Source: Caldilineaceae bacterium
Lineage (GTDB): Bacteria; Chloroflexota; Anaerolineae; Caldilineales; Caldilineaceae
Assembly (NCBI GenBank): GCA_020634755.1
Contig: JACKBC010000012.1
Coordinates: forward strand, 62,001 to 126,000
Direction of reading: 5' to 3'
Length of the DNA stretch: 64,000 bases
In this document: positions 1 to 8,829 of the stretch, in pieces
How the letters are laid out: every line of letters starts with the position of its first letter
How positions within the stretch are numbered: position 1 is the first letter of the stretch
Notes under the pieces: model-generated
Databases searched by the model: none
Seen by the model: only the letters and a program-made list of their open reading frames with translations
What the model was told of the DNA's origin: nothing
Translations under genes and position numbers: made by a program

Positions 1-3000
1 GATGGGCTGGAGTTATTACCACCGCTCGTACCGGTAAAGCGCAAGCCGATCTGGCCGCCGCCTTGCGCCAGCGTTGTGGCCCACGGATTGGGCCCGCTGG
101 TCACGTTGACGCTGCCAATCAGCGTGCTGTTCTTGTAGACCTCAACGGCGCCATTAGAGAGCGCACGTGCGCCAAGCCGGTCGCCATTGGCAAACGTGAC
201 GCCGCTGAGCGTACCTTGCAAGGTCACGGTGAGGAGGCTGCCCGCCTGTGTGTAGATCAGCACGGAAGAGTTGGTGTAGTCGTAAAGGACGGCAATCAGG
301 TTGGTGTTGCCAATGCCCGGTGCAGAGGTGCGCTTTAGGATCAGCCCTTGCGTGTCAGCGCCGAGAAGGCCCGGCGTCGTGCTGACATCGGTAAAGGTAA
401 AGTACGCTTCCTGATTGGCGCCAAATGACGTTGCCCACAGCGGCAAACTGAGCGCGGCGCCTGCGTATACCCGCAGCGCGTTGTCGCGAATCTGGTACCC
501 GACACTGAGGCCGTTCCAGTTTCCACCCAGGTTGTTGCTGTTGCCGCGGTTAAAATTATCCAGAACCGCCGTGGCCGGGAAGGGCGCCGTACCGCCGCCC
601 AACACGTGGAAGGTTAGGCCGTTGATGGTGCTTTCGCCATTGGCGGCCGTAATGCGCAGCTGGTGGGGGCCTACAGGCGTACCCGCCGGCATAGTGACGC
701 CAATTTGGGTGTCGCTCCAGCTTGTGGTTGGCAGCACAAGCGCGCCATCCAAGGTCACTTGGCCCGTAGCGCCAAAGCCCAAGCCGCGGATGGTGAACGA
801 GCCGCTGCCGTTCACATAGGGCTGCGAGACGGTAAACAGCTGTGGCGTGGTGGAAGCAACCGGGCACATGACCAATTGGGTCTGTCCACCCGGAATTTGA
901 ATGGAGACGCCTACCTGTGTGGGCGCCAAGTCGGCGGGCACAATCAGACCGGGAATGGCTTCAAATTCGGCTGCAATGGTGCGGAACTCGGGCCGATAAT
1001 TTGGATTCAATTGGCCGGGTACGCCCGGATCGTTACCTACAAAGCGATACAGATTGGCGCAGACGCCGGAAGGCGTGGGGCAATTGATGCGGTTGGTCGA
1101 GGGCAGCAGCACATCGAAGAGGCCATTATAGTCGGACTCGACGGTGGTGACCAGCCGATTGGACCAATCGTAGATGCCCACGGGCGCAAAGGGAACGCCC
1201 GCCTTTTCGCCATAGAGCAGCGATTGCGGATTGGACGAGAAGTTTAGATCGTCCACCAGCAGACCCCAGAAGCGGCCCGGAATCTGAACATCGGTATACA
1301 AGTTGAAGGTCGGTACAATCGAGCGGCCGTTGTTGAGCGGCACCAGTTTGGTATCGCACAGCGGCTTGGCCGTTCCCTCAAAGGGTGATGTGATATCTTC
1401 AAAGGTAGGATTGAGCGTCGGCGTTGAGGCCGGCACAGTGATAGAGTTGCCTCCGTTGCCGGACGGATCCTCGAGCGTTAGTGGGCCATAGTTATCGGCG
1501 CCCACATTCTCAACGTCGACAATGTGCAGCGCGCCGGCACAGATGGGCGGCGGCACCTGCGGAATAAACTGATCTCCGTTGCCAATGTTGATATCTTCTT
1601 CGCGGGTTACCTTATAGATGGCCCGCGTGGGATGAACCGCATCGGCGCCAAATACGTCCGCCTCGGTGGGAATCTCCACCTGGACCAGGTAATCGCGTCC
1701 ACCGGGCAAAGGCTGAAGCGCGCCGCTGCTGCAGCTGCCGGTCGTTGGGTCGAATGTGCCCGGCGTGAGCTGCGCCCCATTCACAATGTAACAGCCGTCG
1801 CCAAAGCCGTAGTTACCATCCACCGCCGAGAAGCCAGCCTGGAACTGTATGCCCATGAGCGGACCTTCCAGACAGTCGGCATCCGCATTGGTGACCCGCT
1901 GATCGGCTGGATACGCCAGGCGGTCGCCGTTTACGTCGCGCGGCACACAATTGCCGTCGTCGTTTAAGCCGGGGCGCTGCCAGGTTTCGGTGACATAGGT
2001 GTTGAGCAGATTCCCTTTGGCGTAGGAGCCATCGGCGGCTAGCTCGTAGCGGCCCGTGGGATCACAAGCCGCACCGGCGGTTGTACCGCAGAAGACCGTT
2101 GCATATAGGTCCACATTCAGATTAGAGACACCGGGCTGCCAGTCTTCCACGGCGGCAAACTGGGCGTCGAGTTCATTGCGCGTGGTGTCATAGCTGACGG
2201 TGCCCACAATGCCGCCGTTGCGCGGGTCAATGCCGTTGGCGCCGGTGGGGTCGTAGAAATGCACGCCCCAATCCAGACGGCCAGACAGGCCGATAATGGG
2301 CAGAACGCTCACATCCACGCCGGCGCCCAAAACGGTGGCGGGCTCAGGCTGATTGTCCGCCTGATAGGTCACGCCGGTGGTATACATCAGGTCGTTATAA
2401 GCTTCCATCACCAGCCATTCGGTCATGGGGTAAGCATTTTCCATAATGTAGTAACCACAGGCATCGGTGGTCACGGCGGTGGCGCCGCGGTCCATCAGCG
2501 AATTTTCACGCTTGCGCATCGTAAGCGTCAAACCGGGGACGCCCAGCTCACCCTCGCCGGGATCGGGACAGTTGTCGCCATCAAGGTCTGTCCAATCCAT
2601 AACGCCGTTGCGATTGAGGTCGTTGAAGATGTATCCGTCAAATTTGGTCCACCAACCCAACATGGCAATGACGCCCAAATCAACGGTTTCACCATTGCTT
2701 ACCGTCACATTTTGCACGGCCAAAATGTAATTTTGCGGCTCATCCCAGACGGCCAGCATGTAGTTGCCATCGGGGACGTTGCCAATATCAAAAGCGCCGT
2801 TGGCATTGCCCTGCCCGACCCAGACGGCTGTATCGCCATTGGTCAGATCGTTCAAGGAAATCCACGGAGTTTCCATGGGATGATCGATTTTAGCGCCGGT
2901 GATGCCCGGTTCACCCGTTACGCCGCTCTTGGCCGGCACATAGGCTTTGGCCGCGGCCACCACCCCCTTGATGTGACCACTGCCACCCAAATTGGGCGTG

Positions 3001-4229
3001 GATTTATTGACAAAGCCAAAAATGATGGCCGGGAACGGTTCACCCGCCACCACAAACTCAGTATCCAGCCCCGTGTTGCCTTCCATAATCCAGGCATCCC
3101 AGTCGTGATTGCCTTCTAGCGTAGTGGTTTGGATCCAGTTGGCGCCATCCGGCGCAACGGCCGAAAAGGCATAGCGATTGGGGCCCAAGTGTGGGATAAC
3201 CAGATCGCCGTTGGCATCGCTAACGCACTCTCCACCTGTGCCCGGGATCGGAATGGGCAGCATATCGGCGTCGAGGCTGGCCAGCGGAATGACGTGGGTG
3301 ACCGGGTCTTCGCCCTGGTAGAGCGTACAGAGCGGGTTGCCGTACACGTCTGTGGTTACGTCACCCAAGTAGTCCACTATGTGACCCACAAACCCAGGCA
3401 AACCATGTTCGGCCGGCACATCGGGCGCGCCATTGGTGGGGGAAATATCTTCGAAGACAAAGGCGTGAATGGCGGCATCGGGCAGCGGTTGCGGCTGCAA
3501 CTCCACCACCACATTGGCCCCGGATGTGGGGTTGGGCAGCGGCACAGAGAAGTGGGCGCCGTCTAGCTTATACCCATCAGCCAGGACGGAGATCAGATAG
3601 CGCCCATCGGGCAGGACCAGGCCGCCAGTGGCAAAGTCGCTCTGGTCGCCCTGGGTAAAAATGGGGCTGGAGCTGGCGACGCCGGCAATTGATGTCCAGT
3701 GGCAGGAGGCCGGATAGTCCGCTCCTTCGGCGGGTGAGCAGCCATCTGCCGGGGAACGCTGTTCGGTGGTGCCGCTATTATCAATATTGATAATATATTT
3801 GAAGTTGGTAATGGGATCGCCCTTGCTGACGCCGGCGCCGCTAAACGCGCGCGGCTCAGTGCGGGCGCTGATCACGCGCAGCAACAAGGTGCTTGTGGCG
3901 GCTGCCTGCACCTTATCTGCGGTGGCGTCCGGAATGTCGGGATTGCCTCCGGCGTTATCTGGGCCGCCGGCGGAAACCAGCGGCAAGAAAAGACTCTGTC
4001 CCTGGGTGGCGGTACTCTGCGTATTGGCCGCAGCATCGGTAGCCGCGCCGGGGCCAGAGTTTGCCACCGGCAGGTAAATATTCCGCCCCGTTGTCGAATC
4101 CTCTGCGCGCGCGATTTGAATGGGCGCGCCTAAACTCGAGGCCATCATGGCGAGAATTAGGCCCAAGCGCATTATCTGCTGACCCCAATGCCGCAGATTC
4201 CATTTGCGGATAAAACGTATTGATTTCAT
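1..4229 (-). CDS. Giant secreted surface protein with SdrD-B-like, TIG and concanavalin-like domains (partial, C-terminus off the window)
   Basis: The minus-strand frame is open from ATG 4229 to the window edge, at least 1409 codons. ATG 4229 is chosen because AGAAAGG lies about 7 nt upstream; an in-frame ATG at 4235 sits too close to it. Residues 1 to about 42 form a signal peptide (basic N-region, GLILAMMASS core, ARA cleavage-like end). A thread of beta-sandwich modules follows, including an SdrD-B-like unit near residues 530-570 (FNDLNRNGVMDWTDLDGD, a calcium-loop-like Asp/Asn run), carboxypeptidase-regulatory-like stretches, a TIG/IPT domain near 1127-1206 (FTIRGLGFGATG) and a concanavalin-like domain from about 1213 (starting VLDNFNRGNSNNLGGNW). 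No catalytic motif is visible in the part present. It probably acts outside the cell as a structural or adhesive protein; the function is inferred only from domain type. No neighbour is obviously coupled to it. Confidence 0.8.
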   Translation of the reverse strand, partial: MKSIRFIRKWNLRHWGQQIMRLGLILAMMASSLGAPIQIARAEDSTTGRNIYLPVANSGPGAATDAAANTQSTATQGQSLFLPLVSAGGPDNAGGNPDIPDATADKVQAAATSTLLLRVISARTEPRAFSGAGVSKGDPITNFKYIINIDNSGTTEQRSPADGCSPAEGADYPASCHWTSIAGVASSSPIFTQGDQSDFATGGLVLPDGRYLISVLADGYKLDGAHFSVPLPNPTSGANVVVELQPQPLPDAAIHAFVFEDISPTNGAPDVPAEHGLPGFVGHIVDYLGDVTTDVYGNPLCTLYQGEDPVTHVIPLASLDADMLPIPIPGTGGECVSDANGDLVIPHLGPNRYAFSAVAPDGANWIQTTTLEGNHDWDAWIMEGNTGLDTEFVVAGEPFPAIIFGFVNKSTPNLGGSGHIKGVVAAAKAYVPAKSGVTGEPGITGAKIDHPMETPWISLNDLTNGDTAVWVGQGNANGAFDIGNVPDGNYMLAVWDEPQNYILAVQNVTVSNGETVDLGVIAMLGWWTKFDGYIFNDLNRNGVMDWTDLDGDNCPDPGEGELGVPGLTLTMRKRENSLMDRGATAVTTDACGYYIMENAYPMTEWLVMEAYNDLMYTTGVTYQADNQPEPATVLGAGVDVSVLPIIGLSGRLDWGVHFYDPTGANGIDPRNGGIVGTVSYDTTRNELDAQFAAVEDWQPGVSNLNVDLYATVFCGTTAGAACDPTGRYELAADGSYAKGNLLNTYVTETWQRPGLNDDGNCVPRDVNGDRLAYPADQRVTNADADCLEGPLMGIQFQAGFSAVDGNYGFGDGCYIVNGAQLTPGTFDPTTGSCSSGALQPLPGGRDYLVQVEIPTEADVFGADAVHPTRAIYKVTREEDINIGNGDQFIPQVPPPICAGALHIVDVENVGADNYGPLTLEDPSGNGGNSITVPASTPTLNPTFEDITSPFEGTAKPLCDTKLVPLNNGRSIVPTFNLYTDVQIPGRFWGLLVDDLNFSSNPQSLLYGEKAGVPFAPVGIYDWSNRLVTTVESDYNGLFDVLLPSTNRINCPTPSGVCANLYRFVGNDPGVPGQLNPNYRPEFRTIAAEFEAIPGLIVPADLAPTQVGVSIQIPGGQTQLVMCPVASTTPQLFTVSQPYVNGSGSFTIRGLGFGATGQVTLDGALVLPTTSWSDTQIGVTMPAGTPVGPHQLRITAANGESTINGLTFHVLGGGTAPFPATAVLDNFNRGNSNNLGGNWNGLSVGYQIRDNALRVYAGAALSLPLWATSFGANQEAYFTFTDVSTTPGLLGADTQGLILKRTSAPGIGNTNLIAVLYDYTNSSVLIYTQAGSLLTVTLQGTLSGVTFANGDRLGARALSNGAVEVYKNSTLIGSVNVTSGPNPWATTLAQGGGQIGLRFTGTSGGNNSSP

Positions 4230-4295
4230 AGACATACCTTTCTGATCAAATCTTCAAAACTATGCCCACAGGGCAAATACCGATAGTTGTATGAT

Positions 4296-4407
4296 AATGT
4301 CATTGAGGTAAGGCCGCTTCCAGTGGGCCGCACGGTATGCCACGTGAATGCTTGGACCAAAATGGCGGACACCGTGCGACGCACTTTTCGCTCACTTAAT
4401 GACATTG
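4296..4407. repeat. Family E palindromic dispersed element, copy 1
   Basis: About 112 bp. The ends are imperfect inverted repeats (AATGTCATTGAGGTAAGG against the complement of CTTAATGACATT), and the core carries GCCGCAC and GTGCGACGCAC arms flanking CAAAATGGCGGACACCGTG. Similar cores occur at 21531-21642 (opposite orientation) and 27586-27694. Confidence 0.6.
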
Positions 4408-4444
4408 AGTTGTATGATGAATATTCAGTTTGTGTGATGAACGC

Positions 4445-4523
4445 ACGTTACGCAGCAAAAGCCAGTCTGCTTGCGAGAACAGGAACGTCGGCGAGCCAAC
4501 TTTCCTCTCGGCTTGCGTAACAT
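4445..4523. repeat. Family B palindromic dispersed element, copy 1
   Basis: About 79 bp, starting ACGTTACGCAGC and ending GGCTTGCGTAACAT, with an internal CGTCGGCGAGCC. It is the reverse-complement orientation of the copies at 6314-6393 and 56996-57075. Confidence 0.65.
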
Positions 4524-4563
4524 AAGTGATAAAGTGTGTGGGCGCGTGGCGGCACTTAAAATC

Positions 4564-4620
4564 AGCACACCGCAACGGTGTTGGCGATACAGGCTTATCT
4601 CACGCCGTTGCGATCTACTT
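4564..4620. repeat. Family A palindromic dispersed element, copy 1 (internally shortened)
   Basis: Keeps the left end CACACCGCAACGGTGTTGG and right end GCCGTTGCGATCTACTT of the family but lacks part of the middle, so it is 57 bp rather than about 86. Confidence 0.6.
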
Positions 4621-4738
4621 AAAATGCAAAAAAGCCCAGCATCGGCGTTCGCCTACGGTTGAGTGCCTCTGGGTGGCTAACGGCCGAATATGGGGAGAGC
4701 TGTTCAGGTTTATGGCATCTTTTGGGCAGTTGCCAGGC

Positions 4739-4821
4739 CATGACGTACGCAGCGCCTGTGGATTGCTAGGAGCGCATAACAGAGCTGACCCGGCAATTTT
4801 CCCCGAGGCTTGCATAAGTCC
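4739..4821. repeat. Family C dispersed element, copy 1
   Basis: Begins CATGACGTACGCAGCGCC and ends GAGGCTTGCATAAGTCC. The ends are inverted relatives of GGACTTACGCAAGCC. Related copies lie at 8830, 21034, 51417 and 52629. Confidence 0.55.
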
Positions 4822-5038
4822 TATAGGCAATGGTCAGGGCAAAAAGGACAACTTGAACACAGGTTCTCTAGAAAATATGAATTCAGGTAAAAATATGCAT
4901 AAATTATTTCCGTGCGATATGAACGCGTATCCCTTTTGGGCTATTGAGGGATATAAGGGAACAAAGAGCCCAAATGAGCTTATGTTAGCGCGCTCTGAAA
5001 GGTCGGTTTGATACGGAGAGATTTATGAAAAATATAAT

Positions 5039-5125
5039 CAGCAGATTGAAATGGCAAGCAATAGAATCGGATTGATCAATCGAGACCGGCGCCTGTATTG
5101 CCAACACCGCTACAATGTACTGATA
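5039..5125. repeat. Family A palindromic dispersed element, copy 2
   Basis: Diverged copy in the reverse orientation, including ATCGAGACCGGCGCC, TTGCCAACACCG and the terminal GTACTGATA. Confidence 0.6.
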
Positions 5126-5427
5126 ACGACTTGCTGGTTTTGGAGAAAGTAAAAATTAGGGCGAATTAGATACGAATAGGGGGAGAACAAAATAGAAAAA
5201 TTCATATTGACACAAATTCCAATGTACGATAGCCATGTGCACAACGGATGACAAGACATTGAGTATAAAACATCGTATAATTTCAATGCTATACATACGG
5301 GAGTTCTACTGCGAATAGAATAGCAGAATTAACTTGAAAACGGAAGGGCATAGAATAATCCGAAATTCTAGGTCCAAAAGTACATTTTTATGTACAAGCA
5401 CATTACATTTCGGACAGAATGAAGGGG

Positions 5428-6114
5428 CTAATCGAGTGGTTCTTCCAAATCTACCCATCCGTGGCGCAGAGCATAAAGCGCGGCTTGGGTGCGATTATTA
5501 ACGTGGAGTTTTTCATAAATGCTGCGCAGGCGGTTGGCCACAGTATGCATGGAGATGGTCATCTTTTGGGCAATCAGGTCATTGTCCACGCCTTGCGCCA
5601 CTAAGCGCAGCACGGCCATTTCACTGGCGGTAAGCGGCACAACGGCATTGTGATCACGCTTGCCCACTGCCGCTTGGCGCATCTCATTCAGCACCTTAAG
5701 TGCAATCATGGGTTCAATGAGAAAATCTCCGCGCGCCACGGCTTCAATGGTTGTAATCAGCGTTTGGGCATTGACATTTTTAGATAGATATCCGCGTATT
5801 CCCGCCTTGACTGCATCAATCACAATATCTTCTTGTTGATGCATGGAAAGAGCAATAATGCGGGCGGCTGGATTTGCCTGCATAATCTGATGCGTGGCAT
5901 AAATGCCGCTGGTCCCGGGCATGGTCATATCCATCAGAATGACGTCGGGGCGCAGCTCCTGAGCAAGGTGCATGGCCTCATGACCGTTGAGCGCCTCACC
6001 CATAACTGTAAAGCCGCCCATTGTCTCACATATTTGGCGCAGTCCTTGGCGCATTAAGGCGTGGTCGTCGACAATAAGAATGGTAATCGTGGACATAATA
6101 AATGTTCTGTGCAC
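5428..6114 (-). CDS. NarL/FixJ-family two-component response regulator
   Basis: The 228-residue protein has an N-terminal receiver domain (residues about 8-125; acidic pair D16-D17, phosphoacceptor D62 in ILMDMTMPG, switch Ser in IIALSMHQ, conserved Lys in YLSKN) and a C-terminal LuxR-type helix-turn-helix (about 160-220; LTASEMAVLRLVAQG, MTISMHTVANRLRSIYEKL). It is a cytoplasmic DNA-binding transcription regulator activated by phosphorylation. The longest frame starts at a GTG at 6114; an ATG at 6096 (MSTITILIVDD) fits the receiver family length better, but neither has a clear ribosome site. No histidine kinase is adjacent, so it is an orphan and its regulon is unknown. Confidence 0.9.
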   Translation of the reverse strand: MHRTFIMSTITILIVDDHALMRQGLRQICETMGGFTVMGEALNGHEAMHLAQELRPDVILMDMTMPGTSGIYATHQIMQANPAARIIALSMHQQEDIVIDAVKAGIRGYLSKNVNAQTLITTIEAVARGDFLIEPMIALKVLNEMRQAAVGKRDHNAVVPLTASEMAVLRLVAQGVDNDLIAQKMTISMHTVANRLRSIYEKLHVNNRTQAALYALRHGWVDLEEPLD

Positions 6115-6171
6115 CCCATGCGGGCATACAAAAATCCTGCCAGACTAACAATATCAAGCCCGATTTCTATT

Positions 6172-6301
6172 AGCAGCTGTCTGAAAAGTCACAATTGGGT
6201 CCAAAAACATGCCGGGAAAGGGCCTATTGCGTATGATGCGACCAGGATTTTGTGGCCCTTTCCCGGAATATGACACACCTGAACCACCTTTTCAGACTGC
6301 T
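6172..6301. repeat. Family G MITE-like inverted-repeat element
   Basis: The ends are inverted (AGCAG..TCTGAAAAG at left, CTTTTCAGACTGCT at right) and an internal pair, CCGGGAAAGGGCC and GGCCCTTTCCCGG, is a perfect 13-bp match. Total about 130 bp and no coding content. A short relative of the end (GTCTGAAAAGTCA) occurs near 62265. Confidence 0.5.
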
Positions 6302-6313
6302 TCTTAGGTTTTT

Positions 6314-6393
6314 ATGTTACGCAAGCCTGGAGGAAAGTCGGTTCGCCGACGTTCTTGTTTCTCCCTAGCAGACTGGCTATCGCTGCGTAACGT
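6314..6393. repeat. Family B palindromic dispersed element, copy 2
   Basis: About 80 bp, ATGTTACGCAAGCC at left and GCTGCGTAACGT at right. It is nearly identical to 56996-57075, with an internal hairpin AGTCGG/CCGAC. Confidence 0.7.
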
Positions 6394-6571
6394 GAGTTAG
6401 GTTTATAGATTCACTGCGGAGCTAGCACGAGTGTCTTCAAATGGCATGTGTAGCTGAGGAGGCAGCCAAATTGCGACACCTGCGCTCAACTTTTGGATGG
6501 GCCAAGCGCAAGTAATGGGAACGCGCGTATTATATATTATAGGGAATTATTCAGTAAAGGTGCATCCTCCC

Positions 6572-6619
6572 TTAGATTAGAAAATACCTGGCCAAACGGC
6601 CAGGTATTTTCTAATCTAA
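6572..6619. terminator. Perfect 22-bp hairpin, probable bidirectional terminator
   Basis: Two 22-nt arms (6572-6593 and 6598-6619) match perfectly around an AAAC loop. The GC core CCTGGCC/GGCCAGG is preceded by AGAAAATA and followed by TATTTTCT, the layout of a Rho-independent terminator readable in both directions. It lies 27 bp past the stop of the minus-strand haem membrane protein. Confidence 0.75.
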
Positions 6620-6645
6620 AAGCATGGGGAAGGGCAGATTGTGGT

Positions 6646-7428
6646 TCACGATTGAAGTTCAAAAAGAGAAGTTGGTTTCCGTTTGGCGGTGGTTGCCGTC
6701 CACACGCGATAGAACGTCATGCCGGTAATGACCAATGCGCTGCCCCAAAACATGGCGCGCATGCCCAAGTTGCCGCTGTCGGTGCCTGCCATGAGGCCGT
6801 GCGCAGTAACCAAGCCATAGGCCAAATAGGTCAAATAGTGCAGGCGTCGCCACCAAAGCTGGCCCATCCAGCCGCGCCAAGAAAAGCTGGCGGCGGTTAT
6901 GACCATAATGTAAAGACCTATAATGCCCACGCCCACCCATTCTGGCCGATAGGGGCCGGTAAATGGGACCAGCAGATTGGATACCGTATAGATGTAATAG
7001 TCGTCGAACAAGAGCGCCAAGGCGTGTACAATGCTCAAGCTGATGGCCAGCCAGCCCAGAATGTTGTGCATGGCTAGCGTGAGCGGCGCCGGCACGGTGG
7101 ACTTGATGAACCTGGTTGTCAAGAGCAGCCCCCAAATTGTGGATGCGCTTAATAACAGGTAGGCCACCACGCCGCTGGCGCGGCTGAAATGCCAAGGCGC
7201 CTTGGCCGTAATGCCAAGCAGCGTCTGTAGTTGCGCGCCCAGCGGCGTCGCCGTAACGAGCCAATACCCGCCACTCAGTACAACAATGCCGATGACCAGC
7301 CCCACCAGGAGGCTGGCCACAAACAGGACGGACTGCCCAAGGCGCTTTAAGAGCATGTTGCTTTCGTGTTGCATATTTTCATGTCTAAAAGATGTGTCCA
7401 TATTTTCGCTTCTATTAATCGCCGCCAT
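6646..7428 (-). CDS. Ferric-reductase-like transmembrane (haem b) protein
   Basis: 260 residues with about six hydrophobic helices. His residues suited to bis-His haem b ligation sit in helices: WHFSRASG, MHNILGWLAISLSIVHAL and LHYLTYLAYGLVTAHGL. This matches the ferric reductase-like transmembrane domain family (YedZ/MsrQ and NOX-like cores), which carries electrons across the cytoplasmic membrane. No FAD or NADPH domain is attached, so a partner must supply electrons. It is the last gene of a minus-strand group with two small membrane proteins (7442-7924, 8081-8464), 13 nt after the previous stop. Start 7428 is tentative; in-frame ATGs at 7401 and 7374 are possible. A strong hairpin terminator follows. 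Confidence 0.8.
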   Translation of the reverse strand: MAAINRSENMDTSFRHENMQHESNMLLKRLGQSVLFVASLLVGLVIGIVVLSGGYWLVTATPLGAQLQTLLGITAKAPWHFSRASGVVAYLLLSASTIWGLLLTTRFIKSTVPAPLTLAMHNILGWLAISLSIVHALALLFDDYYIYTVSNLLVPFTGPYRPEWVGVGIIGLYIMVITAASFSWRGWMGQLWWRRLHYLTYLAYGLVTAHGLMAGTDSGNLGMRAMFWGSALVITGMTFYRVWTATTAKRKPTSLFELQS

Positions 7429-7441
7429 GAATCGCTTCTAT

Positions 7442-7924
7442 TTATCGTGAGGAGCGGCTGCGCGTGAGCGGTCGGAACGACTGGCGCGGCGCACTGTTAA
7501 AAAAGGGCGATTGATTACTCTGGCTGCTGTTGGCCTGATTGTTAGAGCCAAGCGTTGTGCCGTTATCTGTCGGCGCCGTGAATAGCTGGTTGGGCGCGAT
7601 TGGTTGGTCGGTTAATGGCGCCGCGTTGGCCGTATCCAAGTTGGTTGTATCCTGGATAGCGGTGACGGCGGGCGCCTGCACGTTGGCGGACGTGTTGTCG
7701 CGAGCCGCAATGAGTTGCGTGCCCAACAGCGTGGCTGCAATGCCCCCCGCGGCCAGCGCCAATTTGAGCGTTGAAAATTGCTGACGCGGCCGGCTGCTGC
7801 GCGCTTTGGCGGATGGCGCAAACTCGGCGGAAGGATGTACTGCTTTCTGAGCTGTAGATTGATTTGCTGTAGATTGATTTGCTGTAGATTGATTTGGTAT
7901 AGATTGATTTGATGTGGTTTGCAT
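7442..7924 (-). CDS. Unknown single-pass membrane protein with NQSTA repeats
   Basis: 160 residues from ATG 7924, chosen over an upstream TTG at 7951 because GGAAA lies about 10 nt ahead. The N-terminus is an Asn/Gln/Ser/Thr-rich segment made of a 15-bp tandem repeat (NQSTA units). A basic stretch then a single hydrophobic helix (LKLALAAGGIAATLLGTQLIAA) follow, and then a low-complexity N/Q/S/P-rich tail ending in an Arg/Ser cluster. I do not recognise a family. Its place between a coiled-coil membrane protein and a haem membrane protein in the same direction suggests a joint membrane function. Confidence 0.65.
   Translation of the reverse strand: MQTTSNQSIPNQSTANQSTANQSTAQKAVHPSAEFAPSAKARSSRPRQQFSTLKLALAAGGIAATLLGTQLIAARDNTSANVQAPAVTAIQDTTNLDTANAAPLTDQPIAPNQLFTAPTDNGTTLGSNNQANSSQSNQSPFFNSAPRQSFRPLTRSRSSR
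7851..7910. repeat. 15-bp tandem repeat, 4 units, inside a coding region
   Basis: Unit GCTGTAGATTGATTT repeated at 7851, 7866 and 7881, with a fourth variant GGTATAGATTGATTT at 7896. On the minus strand it encodes NQSTA-type pentapeptides. Confidence 0.9.
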
Positions 7925-8033
7925 AAGAATAGTTTCCAAAATAAGTGTCAATATGTATGTATGTGCGCCTTGGGCAAAGATGGCCGCTCAGGCCATCTTC
8001 TTCCCCCGTGCGGCGGCATAAGTCTTTTCGTTC

Positions 8034-8075
8034 TATGATGGCTCTGTATTGCACACAACCGCCATCATACAAGTC
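8034..8075. repeat. Family F dispersed repeat, copy 1
   Basis: TATGATGGC and GCCATCATA form inverted ends around TCTGTATTGCACACAACC. The same element in inverted orientation lies at 24474-24513, and shortened relatives are at 53707-53787. Confidence 0.55.
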
Positions 8076-8080
8076 CTGAA

Positions 8081-8464
8081 TTAACGAAATCGGCGCGATG
8101 TTTGGGGCTGGCCCTGGATTTGCTGAATAATCTGGACGGCCTGGGCAAGCTGCTGCTCATACTGGTTCGCTTGGGCCTCGGCAGATTGCAATTCAGCCCG
8201 CAGTTGCTGATTTTGCGCTTGCAGGGTGGCTACTTGGTTTTGGAGATCGGATGCGCCATTGGCCAAGTTGCCTATCTGCGCGGTGCTGGCCGCCGCATCC
8301 ACAGTGGCCAGCGTGTCAAATGAACTCTGGGCGGCCGCGCGTGTAGCGTCGCGCACGCCCAAAACCAGCAGCGTGGCGAGAATCAGCCCACATATGGTGC
8401 CGATGGATAGGATGTGCTTGATTTGGTTCTGCGAACGGTTTGCATTCATCTTGTGCGTGCTCAT
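8081..8464 (-). CDS. Unknown small membrane protein with C-terminal coiled coil
   Basis: 127 residues from ATG 8464, preceded by AGGAG at good spacing. One N-terminal membrane helix (HILSIGTICGLILATLLVLG) is followed by a Gln/Ala/Leu-rich heptad region (about residues 70-115; LQNQVATLQAQNQQLRAEL) that should form a coiled coil. No family recognised. It is first of a three-gene minus-strand group leading to the ferric-reductase-like protein, so it may be a structural partner of that redox protein; this is inference from position only. Confidence 0.65.
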   Translation of the reverse strand: MSTHKMNANRSQNQIKHILSIGTICGLILATLLVLGVRDATRAAAQSSFDTLATVDAAASTAQIGNLANGASDLQNQVATLQAQNQQLRAELQSAEAQANQYEQQLAQAVQIIQQIQGQPQTSRRFR

Positions 8465-8562
8465 TTACTAGCTCCTATAAATTGGCGTTCTCACTGGCAG
8501 TCGGCGCCGCCTACCTGCACTGGGCCAAGTGGCGCCGATAAGGTCAATCAGTCAAATATATT

Positions 8563-8722
8563 TGAGGGGTGTGCATGCATATTTCAGCCGGGTAAGGGCG
8601 GGCTAGCGTGCGTCGCCCTGCTCAGAAGAACAGCCGTCATGCAGCCGCCTGGGCGGGTCGTGCGTTGCCCGTGGGGCCACGAACCATTTCCACTCGAGCA
8701 GCGCATTTATGCACACCCCTCA
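8563..8722. mobile_element. Family D MITE-like element, copy 1
   Basis: 160 bp bounded by inverted TGAGGGGTGTGCAT and ATGCACACCCCTCA. It has internal GTGCGTCGC-type arms and no transposase. Other copies are at 22932-23110, 24600-24758 and 38084-38242. No clear target duplication was seen. Confidence 0.7.
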
Positions 8723-8829
8723 TTTATTTAATGGCGGTTACGGAGCGCACAGCGCCTCCCGGAATTCATACGACTGACGCAACTTTGGGTCGGTCGTCAA
8801 ATCTTCAAATTCGCCATGTTATAGATACA

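Larger units (their letters stand above)
4230..5427. other. Gene-free spacer of about 1.2 kb filled with dispersed repeats
   Basis: No convincing gene is seen. The stretch holds one family E element (4296-4407), one family B (4445-4523), a shortened family A (4564-4620), one family C (4739-4821) and one full family A (5039-5125), all annotated separately. From about 5130 to 5420 the sequence is AT-rich with no recognised feature. Open frames here run through several unrelated repeats and have no family resemblance. Confidence 0.7.

Noticed and set aside
2259..3119. Long plus-strand open frames opposite the giant surface protein
   Set aside because: They are antisense to a frame with signal peptide and clear domains; their His/Gly/Ile-rich composition is typical of an antisense shadow.
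4526..5011. 161-codon plus-strand open frame in the left spacer
   Set aside because: It runs through parts of repeat families A and C, has no recognisable domain and no ribosome-binding site.
8563..8722. Autonomous insertion sequence
   Set aside because: No transposase frame and only 160 bp, so at most a non-autonomous element.
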